DNA from: Dictyobacter arantiisoli
GTDB taxonomy: Bacteria; Chloroflexota; Ktedonobacteria; Ktedonobacterales; Ktedonobacteraceae
NCBI RefSeq assembly: GCF_008326305.1
Contig: NZ_BIXY01000014.1
Span: forward strand, 37,759 to 101,758
DNA length: 64,000 nucleotides
Direction of reading: 5' to 3'
This document shows, one piece after another, positions 18,302 to 25,834 of the stretch. The notes below the pieces were generated by a model. That model had not been told where the DNA came from and ran no database searches. It worked only from the letters and a program-made list of their open reading frames with translations. Made by a program: the position numbers and the translations under genes. Numbering within the stretch: the first letter of the stretch is position 1; each line of letters begins with the position of its first letter.

Positions 18302-18349
18302 AACAAAAAAAAGCATTCCAACTCTAAGCACGAGATAGAACTGGAATGC
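18302..18349 (-). terminator. Intrinsic terminator of the FlgM-like gene
   Basis: GCATTCCA and TGGAATGC form an 8-base stem with a 21-base loop. On the minus strand it is followed by a run of Ts (complement of 18302-18312). It lies about 45 bases after the stop of the FlgM-like gene. Confidence 0.7.
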
Positions 18350-18392
18350 GGACAGAAAACAAAGATGCTGGATATTCTCTCGTATTGATTGG

Positions 18393-18704
18393 TTATGATT
18401 CATCCATCACAATGTCAGGATTAAATTTTAGGAGATGATTTGGAGCGGTGGAGTGCCACAAAGTATGGGCGAGTCTGTAACTATCAATCTGATACTTACC
18501 CGCCTCAACCTGCGCTTTGAGTTGTCCCACCCGTTGTCCACGAAATTCACGCTCAATATATCGCATATTCTGCACTGGCGAAAAAATGGTGTACGCCATC
18601 GACGCTGAGGTAGCAATCATTGATGGTGTAGCAGTCGAGCACTGATTTTCACTGGTAGCGTTACGCTCTAACAGATTAACATGTTTTTTTTGTACATTCA
18701 TCAT
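18393..18704 (-). CDS. FlgM-like (anti-sigma-28 type) small protein
   Basis: 103 residues. The C-terminal half, from IEREFRGQRVGQLKAQVEAG to KYQIDSYRLAHTLW, has the pattern of the FlgM family: a basic helix with R-x2-V-x2-L-K followed by a G-x-Y-x-(I/V)-D turn and a final helix. FlgM proteins bind and inhibit a sigma factor of the FliA type. The N-terminal half is polar and Ser/Thr-rich, as expected of an unstructured FlgM arm. The start ATG has AAGAGG upstream, and a terminator follows the gene. No flagellar genes are nearby. Assignment rests on a short motif. Confidence 0.6.
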   Translation of the reverse strand: MMNVQKKHVNLLERNATSENQCSTATPSMIATSASMAYTIFSPVQNMRYIEREFRGQRVGQLKAQVEAGKYQIDSYRLAHTLWHSTAPNHLLKFNPDIVMDES

Positions 18705-19066
18705 TGATGGCCTCTTACCCTGCTTACGCTCATGTATACAAAGTTATTCTATACACACCTGCCATATGATTCTGATGTGGGTGCAAGACGAGAGTAGGAC
18801 CGAGGTTATCCACCTCCACAACACCATACCTACTATCCAAACCATACCATCGCCCATCTCCCAACCCTCCCCCGTCCTCTCTCGACTTACATAGAAAGCA
18901 TAACTGAGGTGCGACACGATCAGTAGAGATATTTGTCACTGAATTACAGGACAAAAGGTCCCAAGACGAAAAACATGCATGGTATTTGAAGGAAAAAAAT
19001 AGCCAAAAAGCAGGAAAGAAAAGGCTGTCTGCCAGACAACCTCTTCTTTCCTGACTTTTGACTTGT
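18705..19066. other. Intergenic region, no supported gene
   Basis: 362 bases between the FlgM-like gene and the KGG gene, both on the minus strand. It holds the KGG-gene terminator (19012-19052) and presumably the FlgM-like promoter. A 137-residue ORF across it (18730-19143) has no ribosome-binding site or family features and overlaps the KGG gene. Confidence 0.4.
18990..19052 (-). terminator. Intrinsic terminator of the KGG-protein gene
   Basis: AGGAAAGAAAAGGCTGTCT (19012-19030) and AGACAACCTCTTCTTTCCT (19034-19052) form a long stem with one or two mismatches. On the minus strand it runs into two T tracts (complement of about 18990-19009). It starts 15 bases after the KGG stop codon. Confidence 0.8.
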
Positions 19067-19264
19067 CTATGCCTGAATATTGTATTTTGAACGACGGCGG
19101 CTAATTGACCCGCCTTTCCTTCCGGCTGCCTGTGCTTCCTCACTCGTCCACTTATGTGCAGTGCCTAAGGCATGGGCTGCTTTGCCGCCCTTGCTGGCAA
19201 TCTCACGTTTTTTCTCAGGACTCATTGAAGCAAATCCGCGGCCACGCCCTTTTTGTGTCTGCAT
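19067..19264 (-). CDS. KGG-motif stress protein (Con-10/GsiB-like)
   Basis: 65 residues, strongly hydrophilic. It contains two KGG blocks: ASKGGKAAHALG and AGRKGGSIS, plus an N-terminal GRGFASMSPEKKREIA segment, which together define the KGG (Con-10/YciG) family. These small proteins accumulate under desiccation, starvation or sporulation, and are thought to act as hydrophilin-like protectants. The ATG at 19264 is preceded by TTAGGAGGAG, one of the strongest ribosome-binding sites in the window, and a strong terminator follows, so it is probably highly expressed. Confidence 0.88.
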   Translation of the reverse strand: MQTQKGRGRGFASMSPEKKREIASKGGKAAHALGTAHKWTSEEAQAAGRKGGSISRRRSKYNIQA

Positions 19265-19905
19265 ATCTTTCTCCTCCTAAGAGTGTTTGACTCGACACCC
19301 TTAACTCATTCAGGACGTAAGAGTACAGGTCAGCTACCCAGACTCTCCTCCTTAGCACATGCATTCTCCCTGGTACTCATGAGAGGTTTTGTAGGATCTT
19401 GGCGACCTACTATTAACAACACGACTCATCTAGTAGTTTAGATACACATGAGACGACCAATTTTCCCAGTATCTTTTTTTGATGTCTCCTGGGTCCCGCC
19501 ATCTGATTACTACTACCATTTCAATCGGAAAAAAGATGTTTCTCTCATTGTGTCGCGGATTCGCAAGCAAAGAGGGCCATACGTTTTGAATATTTTAAGG
19601 ATGCTGAACAATCCATTTCTTATGCCATCATCATTTACACGTTGCAATAGATTTGGCACTCAATGTCTATAGAATAACAGGTGAGCTTATCGCAGAACAA
19701 GACAGTGCAAAAAGTATCAGCATTCTCTAATGTTTACTCATCTATTTCTAAGGAAAAGACGTGAAGCGCAGGTTACTTTCAACTCAACAGCGACAATCAC
19801 ATGCGAATAAGCACAACCGTTTCTAAGGAAAAAGTACCCATATGGCACTGCCATATTTCCTATCATGGCAGACCATCTTCATAAAAGAGAACGCTCTATT
19901 ACAAA
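19265..19905. other. Intergenic region, no supported gene
   Basis: 641 bases upstream of the KGG gene. A 17-base palindrome ATATGGC-ACT-GCCATAT sits at about 19840-19856, and TTTCTAAGGAAAA occurs twice (near 19745 and 19820). A 74-residue ORF at 19448-19672 has no ribosome-binding site or recognisable domain, so I do not call it a gene. The promoter of the KGG gene must lie in the left part. Confidence 0.4.
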
Positions 19906-20100
19906 GTGTTTGATTCCCATGGTCTTCGCCATCCTGGCGCATGAGTTTTCGCACCTGCGGTGCTCAAAACTGTCTTTATTGTGTGGTGCTGTAAATGTGC
20001 ATAGCACCTTTTCTGCACCACACAATAAAAAGGGCGCAGGCGCGCACGCGCCTGCCAGCAGGTGAGCCACACAATCCCGATGGTGATGGGAATCAAACAC
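19906..20100. mobile_element. TIR hairpin element, copy 1
   Basis: A 195-base element bounded by GTGTTTGATTCCCAT and ATGGGAATCAAACAC, a perfect 15-base terminal inverted repeat. Inside, GCACCTGCGGTGC forms a small hairpin. A 25-base long stem (19976-20000 with 20004-20028, three mismatches, loop ATA) follows, and GCAGGCGCGCACGCGCCTGC forms a third hairpin. The order and flanks match copies 2 to 4. It has no coding capacity. Confidence 0.75.
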
Positions 20101-20108
20101 TATCTAAC

Positions 20109-20202
20109 CTCGACTTTGTACAATTTGAAAATGTGAGCTCAAAAATGCGTCGCACTCGCCCTTTTTCTCAGGCTCAAAAGCCTAAAAATGTACAAAGTCG
20201 AG
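20109..20202. repeat. Second, shorter inverted-repeat element between copies 1 and 2
   Basis: CTCGACTTTGTACA and TGTACAAAGTCGAG bound a 94-base unit. Its left half (motif GTGAGCTCAAAAATGC and downstream) recurs at about 51391-51447, where it is joined to half of a hairpin element. An inner AGGC/GCCT hairpin is present. Confidence 0.6.
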
Positions 20203-20204
20203 CT

Positions 20205-20411
20205 AACAAAGTGTTTGATTCCCATGATCTTCGCCATCCTGGTGCATGAGTTTTTGCACCTGCGGTGCTCAAAACTGTCTATATTGTATGTTGCTGTAAA
20301 TGTGCTATGCACATTTACAGCAACATACAATATAAAGGGCGCAGGCGCGCACGCGCCTGCCAGCAGGTGAGCAGCAAGATCCCGCTAGGAGGGGGAATCA
20401 AACACTTTGTT
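20205..20411. mobile_element. TIR hairpin element, copy 2
   Basis: A 207-base element with perfect ends AACAAAGTGTTTGATTCCC and GGGAATCAAACACTTTGTT (19 bases); including the flanking T/A the repeat begins with TA, compatible with a TA target duplication. The central stem 20281-20305/20309-20333 is a perfect 25-base palindrome with a TAT loop. It carries the same GCACCTGCGGTGC and GCGCGCACGCGCC hairpins as copy 1. It lies 27 bases after the stop of the minus-strand histidine kinase gene, so it may serve as that gene's terminator. Confidence 0.8.
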
Positions 20412-20438
20412 ACAAAAGTTAAAAAACTAGGATTGCTA

Positions 20439-21773
20439 TCAATAGGTTGAGACAATATTGCTCAGGGGAGTTGCAGCCTGTTGCGGAACAGGTATGGCGA
20501 TAGGTAAAGTAAAGGTGACGCTGGTACCTTGTCCTTCCCCACTCTGCACAACAATTGATCCATGCATAGCTTCAACGAGAACGTGGGAAATATATAAGCC
20601 CAGACCCGTGCCTGCCACATCGCGTACCGCTGGCTGTTGCAGACGTACAAAGGGCTGAAAAACGGCATATTGTTGCTGGGAAGCAATGCCAACACCATGA
20701 TCGCGAATGGTGATGCTGATATATCCTGGCTGCTCATGTTCCGCTGGTGGTAACCAGGATGGCGAGGATACGGGTAGAGTAGAGGCCAGGATCTCTATCG
20801 GGCCTCCGTCGGGAGAGTATTTGATGGCGTTCTCAATCAGATTAAAGAGGATTTGCCGCACACGATCCTCATCAGCCCAGGCTGGCGGCAAGGGACTATC
20901 CAGAAGATAGTGCAGGCTGCAATGACCTCTCTGAAGCTGAATCATATTGCTCTGCATATATTGCGAGACCCCCTGGCAGAGGGAGGCGATATCGATGGGT
21001 GCGGGATGCAGCAGCAATTGCCCAACCTGCGCCCGGGAAATGTCCAACACATCGCGAATTAAAATTTCCAGGTGTTCAACTTGTTCCATGATGGCGGTCA
21101 GATACGTTTGTTGGCATTGCGCGCTCATCATTTCCGTGGGAGCAATATCAATAGCAGCCAAACCGTAGGACTGCAACAGTCCTACATACCCTTTCATGAC
21201 ACTCAATGGCAAGCGTAAATCATGACTGACCATAGAGAGGAGCGTATCCTGTCCCGCTAATGTCAGTGGACTCTCGACGGAGGCGACGGGAGGAGTACAG
21301 GGATTGGCGGTGGTAGAAGTTAATCTTCGTGCTATACGAAGATTATAGAGGATGTGCTCGATACGCTCAGCCAGCCAGGCGCGTTGTTGATCCAACAGAC
21401 AATATTCGCTTACACCAAAGGATCGCTGTGAATGAATAATACAGAGCATCACACCGAGCGTACCGGCCGGGCGTATCAGGGGAGCGAGGATTAATACGAC
21501 ATCTTTTGGTGTGCTATCTTCCGCGCCGATGCGTATGCGCTGCCACCAGATCCGTCCCGTTTGTATCACGATATCGCAGGTCGCTCGAACACATTCTATG
21601 GCGAGCCAACTTTCGGCATTATAGCCCATACCAGACGATGCGCTCTCCAGAAGAGGGTGACATAAGGCTGGATCGTTACAGGATAAAATAATCGAGATGC
21701 TATCACAACACAGAAGATCACGAATATAGACAACCGATTCAGTAAACGATGGCGACTGCATTTCTTCTATCAC
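20439..21773 (-). CDS. Sensor histidine kinase, soluble, with GAF-like N-terminal region
   Basis: 444 residues from a GTG start preceded by AGGAGG (an ATG four codons on is too far from it). Residues 1 to about 150 look like a GAF-type sensor domain without membrane segments. The HisKA dimerisation helix has the phospho-acceptor in SMVSHDLRLPLSVMKGYVGL (His near 183). The HATPase domain has the N-box LIENAIKYSPDGG, the G1 box DHGVGI and the G2 box GTGLGLYI. It would autophosphorylate in response to a cytoplasmic signal. No response regulator gene is adjacent, so it is an orphan kinase. Confidence 0.93.
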   Translation of the reverse strand: MIEEMQSPSFTESVVYIRDLLCCDSISIILSCNDPALCHPLLESASSGMGYNAESWLAIECVRATCDIVIQTGRIWWQRIRIGAEDSTPKDVVLILAPLIRPAGTLGVMLCIIHSQRSFGVSEYCLLDQQRAWLAERIEHILYNLRIARRLTSTTANPCTPPVASVESPLTLAGQDTLLSMVSHDLRLPLSVMKGYVGLLQSYGLAAIDIAPTEMMSAQCQQTYLTAIMEQVEHLEILIRDVLDISRAQVGQLLLHPAPIDIASLCQGVSQYMQSNMIQLQRGHCSLHYLLDSPLPPAWADEDRVRQILFNLIENAIKYSPDGGPIEILASTLPVSSPSWLPPAEHEQPGYISITIRDHGVGIASQQQYAVFQPFVRLQQPAVRDVAGTGLGLYISHVLVEAMHGSIVVQSGEGQGTSVTFTLPIAIPVPQQAATPLSNIVSTY

Positions 21774-22173
21774 TCTTTTCCACCTCCTCTCTCCAACTTC
21801 CCCGTGCCGAATTCCCTTTTAGTATAGCGAAACAGCCAAGAAGCAACCGGCATTCATAGAGGAGTAATCAGACAGCAAACACGCTCTATTCCCTTGACCA
21901 GCCGACGAATGAACGGTACAATTAGAGCACGAGCACCAATAAAATGTAGGAACTTTCCAGCCAATTTCAGCCATGTTGAGGTACTATCTTTTTTATCGAT
22001 GCATTCGGGCTTACAACTGGCAGTATGACATACTTCTTCAGTAAGATACAAGCAAACAAGTAAGTAGGTTGGACAAGGCCAGACCTGTCTGCACATCAGA
22101 TAATGCTAGGTTCCCGTGCTATCATACTAATGTATGAGTATGCCATACCAGGGTAAGAGAGGGCCATACGTCT
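21774..22173. promoter_or_regulatory. Divergent promoter region with ATAC/GTAT motif cluster
   Basis: 400 bases between the divergent histidine kinase and HEAT-protein genes. At 22122-22137 TCATAC-TAAT-GTATGA is a 16-base palindrome, followed at once by GTATG-C-CATAC (about 22138-22148), just 25 bases before the HEAT gene start. An 80-residue Cys-rich ORF on the minus strand (21854-22096) has no ribosome-binding site and I do not call it. Confidence 0.35.
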
Positions 22174-24090
22174 ATGTCTGAGAATGATAATGAGAATGAA
22201 CAGGCACAACCTATGCTTCCCGCCGGAAATGATGCCGACCCAGAAGGCTTTCTGCATCTCGAACAAGAGGCTGATGCTCCTCAACACAAGGAGGATGATC
22301 CTGGCACGGCCAGAAATATAACGCCAATCGCCCCGCCAGTGCGAGCCCGGGACCGTGTGGGTACGATGGAGCATCTTGCAGCCCGTAAACCCGCCACGCC
22401 ATTAGATCCGAATACCCCGGTGATAAAACAACGCCTGAATGCGTTGCGCACTGAGGTCACCCGTATCCTTACCAGCCTGCGCTGGGAAAACCAGTCAGTT
22501 GTGGAGACCGCGCAACGCCTGCAGCCATTACTCAATGTTGGCCCAATCAGACAATGGCAACCTCTGCTTATCCCTTATCTGTATGAGATTGATCGCGGCG
22601 GTATCCTGATCCCAACCTGGACCTATCTTATTGCACAGGGAGATCCTGAGGCACCAACTATTTCTAATCCCGCTGAGACAGAACAGGGAAGAGCCAGACG
22701 GTATGCAATCCTGATGCTGGGCAATTATCGCACGACTGGTATCGCAGGGCAGGGCTCACAATCTCGCTTCGCCAGTCGTGGGGATGAGGATGCTACATAT
22801 GCGACAGATCTGACAGAGTATCTGGGACAACTGGCACGCGATCCAGAAGTTTCACTTTATGCGACCCAGGCCCTGGTCAAACAGGCAACCATGTCTTCTT
22901 TGCAAGCCCTATTGGAGGCATTCAAAGACGCACAGGGTTGGGCTAAAGTGGATACCATCTCCAGTATTTTAGAGTTTAAGCAGGAACGTTTCTACGATCT
23001 CATCCTGGCCTCTGCCTTTGACAATGTGACTGGCCTGGAAAGTTATGTTTCAGTTCCTATATATCGTGCCATGCCACTCGCCAACTATCTAAGCAACAAA
23101 AACGTCGCGACCCGACTAAAAAGCAACACGGCGCAGATCTTCCAGTATATCTTACAAGAAAGCGCCACCCCACCACTTACAACCAATACTGAGGATGAAA
23201 CTGCGCTCCCACCGCTTTTTGCGCGCCACTTTCCCTCTATCGCCACCGCCCTGCTACAGAGCGCCCAGTATGAGCCACACTGGCAATATGCAGTAGCCCT
23301 GCACTATCTTGGCATTGTGCTCGGCCGCTACTGGGGGGAGATCAACCAGGAAAATATCAAGGATGCCCGCATTATCGAGCCCATCTACCAGGTGTTGCCG
23401 CTGATGAATGAGGTAGAACGCTGGATGAATGGACCTGGACGTGATGTGTTGCTCCAGACGATTGCTGATCCACAAGAAAAAAACATCCTTTCCACCGTCC
23501 GCGTACTGGGAGACCTGCGTGATCCCCGCGCCACCAATTTGATTATCCAACGCATCGAAACTATCCAGAACATAGAGAACCGTGCGCAGGCACTGACCAT
23601 TGGTGCGCTCTGCGACACCCTTGGACGTTCTGGCGAACAGCGCGCCGCCACACCCCTCTATCAACTTTTGATGCGCACAGTAGATGTAGCCCGGCGCAAT
23701 CAACATCCCAAACGCAAAGATAATTTGCCCGCTGGCGATGCCAACATTCCCGGCAGTATCGTCTATGCCGCTATCATTCACGCCTGCGGCCTGATCGGTG
23801 ATCGTACGATTATGCATGGTGTATGGGACGCCACCCAGGATCTCGATCCCTATGTACGCACCCAGGCACTAGAAGCATTGCGGCAACTCGATCCCGAAGG
23901 GAGCCTGCCCCAGAGCAAGCATGCCGCGCGCAATGCCCTGAACGACCCACGCGAAACTATCGTGCGTCTGGCACTCCAACTCATCCTGCAATATGCCGAT
24001 ATGGAAGCCATCTCTACCATGGAACAAAGCGCCGAAGAACATCCAGAACTCGCCAGCACCATCAATGACACGATCAGACAACTAAGCTAA
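22174..24090 (+). CDS. HEAT-repeat protein, function unknown
   Basis: 638 residues, no signal peptide or membrane helix. The first 85 residues are acidic and disordered. The rest is alpha-helical with HEAT/armadillo-like repeats, clearest in the C-terminal third: LGDLRDPRATNLIIQRI, LIGDRTIMHGVWDA, DPYVRTQALEALRQLDPEG and DPRETIVRLALQLILQ. HEAT arrays are protein-binding scaffolds, so this is likely an adaptor. It sits between an orphan histidine kinase (divergent) and a membrane Ser/Thr kinase (250 bases downstream, same strand). I do not recognise a specific family. Confidence 0.8.
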   Translation: MSENDNENEQAQPMLPAGNDADPEGFLHLEQEADAPQHKEDDPGTARNITPIAPPVRARDRVGTMEHLAARKPATPLDPNTPVIKQRLNALRTEVTRILTSLRWENQSVVETAQRLQPLLNVGPIRQWQPLLIPYLYEIDRGGILIPTWTYLIAQGDPEAPTISNPAETEQGRARRYAILMLGNYRTTGIAGQGSQSRFASRGDEDATYATDLTEYLGQLARDPEVSLYATQALVKQATMSSLQALLEAFKDAQGWAKVDTISSILEFKQERFYDLILASAFDNVTGLESYVSVPIYRAMPLANYLSNKNVATRLKSNTAQIFQYILQESATPPLTTNTEDETALPPLFARHFPSIATALLQSAQYEPHWQYAVALHYLGIVLGRYWGEINQENIKDARIIEPIYQVLPLMNEVERWMNGPGRDVLLQTIADPQEKNILSTVRVLGDLRDPRATNLIIQRIETIQNIENRAQALTIGALCDTLGRSGEQRAATPLYQLLMRTVDVARRNQHPKRKDNLPAGDANIPGSIVYAAIIHACGLIGDRTIMHGVWDATQDLDPYVRTQALEALRQLDPEGSLPQSKHAARNALNDPRETIVRLALQLILQYADMEAISTMEQSAEEHPELASTINDTIRQLS

Positions 24091-24231
24091 CCCATACGCA
24101 TCAACTGAAGGGGTTCGGGCCTTCTTTGATTGGGAGAACTGGTAGGTCGCCAAAAACCTCTTCATCCATGATACCGGATCACGGACGACAATAGCACTAT
24201 TGTCTTATACAGTCCTAAAACTTTTACTCTC

Positions 24232-24267
24232 TTTCAGTATACTGAAAATAGGGAAGATGAGTATAAT
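24232..24267 (+). promoter_or_regulatory. Promoter with overlapping palindromic operator
   Basis: TTTCAGTATACTGAAA (24232-24247) is a perfect 16-base palindrome. TATAAT follows at 24262-24267, so the palindrome covers the position expected for the -35 box. The kinase gene starts 75 bases later. This is a classical repressor arrangement. Confidence 0.55.
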
Positions 24268-24341
24268 TCATTGGTTGAGAGTATGCCTATAATTCTGCAG
24301 TATGCTGCTCTCGCCGTCTTAAACATCACGAGGGATCAAAG

Positions 24342-25739
24342 ATGAATATGTTGGTGGGGAAACATCTTGGTGGGTACCGCTTACAACGGCTCATTGAGAG
24401 TGGTGGTATGGGTGACATCTACCTGGCTCAACACGCACGCATCGGGCGTCGGGTGGCAATTAAAGTTGTCTGTGGAGATTTGCGTTCGGTCCCCAATACC
24501 CCGGAAGGGAAACAGGCCGCACAGCGTTTCGAACGAGAGGCGCGGGCCGTAGCCGAATTGGAACATGAACATATTTTGCCGCTCTATCACTTTGGCGAGG
24601 AAACGCTCGATGCCGGTACAGGACCCATTACCTATCTGGTGATGCCTTATATTTCTGAGGGCTCACTCTGGAACTGGTTACAGCAGCGAACACAACAATT
24701 TGGCTTTGGCTGGCCTATTTCAGCCGAAGAAGCAGGCTATTATCTCTTACAAGCTGCTTCAGCACTGCAATATGCTCATGATCATGGAATTATTCACCGC
24801 GATATTAAACCGACGAATTTTTTGATTCGCGTCGAGCGCGGTCCGTTAAGAGAAGAACAATATGCCTATCTGGCAAATATTTTTCCACATGGACGACCAC
24901 ATTTATTGCTGGCAGATTTCGGGCTGGCTTCTTTTTATCGCGCCGGTCGCTCGCTCCATCGCTCGGTAGGTACGCCACTCTATATGGCCCCCGAACAATT
25001 TGATGATCCTTCACTCGCCAGTTCCGTCCATGTCGGTCCGTACGCTGACCAATACGCGCTGGCCGTGATGATGTATCAATTGATGACCGGACGAGCGGTC
25101 TTTGAAGGTACAGCGGCACAGTTACTGCATCATCACCATCACACACCACCGGAGCCACCCAGCAAATTTAATCCGACGATTCCCCGGGAGCTCGATGATG
25201 TCTTTCTACGCGCCCTGGCAAAAAAACCGGAACAGCGTTATCCAAATATCCTGTCATTTGCCCACGCCTACGATGAGGCTCTCCAACCAGCCTTGCTGAC
25301 GCGTCAAACCCAGCATAGAAGCGCACGACCAGCTACAATTCAACGCGAAACCAGCAAGGAGATCAGATCGTTTGCGATCCACAAACCCCGCGAAGTGGTT
25401 ACCGTAGCAGTGCCAGGGGATAATAAAATGCTGCGTCAGGCCCCTTTACTGGCAACAGCGGAAAGACGCGCCGTCGCACAGGTAGCGGTTATGGAAGAAC
25501 CCGAAAAAACGAAACAGCGACTATTAGAGCAACGGCCTGACAACAAGGGCAAGATCATTGCCGATCATCCAACCTTGTTTTCAGCGATACCAACGTTAAC
25601 TGAACTACAGAAAACCATTCCATTGCGTCTGATGCGTCTCTCGCCCACGCTCTCATTTATTCTGCTGGGCATTGTTATCCTATTACTGATGGCAGTTGGT
25701 ATCTTAACAACCATGCTTATCGTCTTGCATGGACGATAG
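24342..25739 (+). CDS. Membrane-anchored Ser/Thr protein kinase (PknB-like)
   Basis: 465 residues. The kinase domain is complete: glycine loop [14 protein letters not shown], Lys41 in [14 protein letters not shown] (His152, Asp154), DFG (Asp192) and MAPEQ. About 150 residues of basic linker follow, and a single C-terminal membrane helix ([20 protein letters not shown]) ends almost at the C-terminus, leaving only four or five residues outside. There is no PASTA or other extracellular sensor, so the signal must come from within the cell or the membrane. The ATG at 24342 is preceded by GAGGGA. An upstream palindrome suggests transcriptional control. Confidence 0.95.
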   Translation: MNMLVGKHLGGYRLQRLIESGGMGDIYLAQHARIGRRVAIKVVCGDLRSVPNTPEGKQAAQRFEREARAVAELEHEHILPLYHFGEETLDAGTGPITYLVMPYISEGSLWNWLQQRTQQFGFGWPISAEEAGYYLLQAASALQYAHDHGIIHRDIKPTNFLIRVERGPLREEQYAYLANIFPHGRPHLLLADFGLASFYRAGRSLHRSVGTPLYMAPEQFDDPSLASSVHVGPYADQYALAVMMYQLMTGRAVFEGTAAQLLHHHHHTPPEPPSKFNPTIPRELDDVFLRALAKKPEQRYPNILSFAHAYDEALQPALLTRQTQHRSARPATIQRETSKEIRSFAIHKPREVVTVAVPGDNKMLRQAPLLATAERRAVAQVAVMEEPEKTKQRLLEQRPDNKGKIIADHPTLFSAIPTLTELQKTIPLRLMRLSPTLSFILLGIVILLLMAVGILTTMLIVLHGR

Positions 25740-25743
25740 AAAA

Positions 25744-25791
25744 GAAGAGTAGCATTCTATCTCAAATTACCAACAGGCCATGCTACTCTTC
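25744..25791. terminator. Terminator hairpin between convergent genes
   Basis: GAAGAGTAGCA and TGCTACTCTTC pair perfectly over 11 bases with a 26-base loop. The hairpin begins five bases after the kinase stop and about 45 bases before the end of the convergent hydrolase gene. Confidence 0.65.
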
Positions 25792-25834
25792 AGTAGTATG
25801 CTGCGTTACAGTTATACAGATCCCGGCATATCAA

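Noticed and set aside
17870..18327. ORFs of 125 and 138 residues on opposite strands
   Set aside because: They read through a repeat with inverted ends, start with matching HPE-type peptides because of those ends, and have no ribosome-binding site or family features.
18730..19143. 137-residue ORF on the minus strand
   Set aside because: It overlaps the KGG gene in another frame, covers that gene's terminator and shows no domain or start signal.
19865..20370. Several 60-84 residue ORFs on both strands
   Set aside because: They lie in palindromic repeat elements, where both strands stay open by symmetry.
21854..22096. 80-residue Cys-rich minus-strand ORF as a small secreted protein
   Set aside because: No ribosome-binding site, no signal peptide and a position inside a divergent promoter region.
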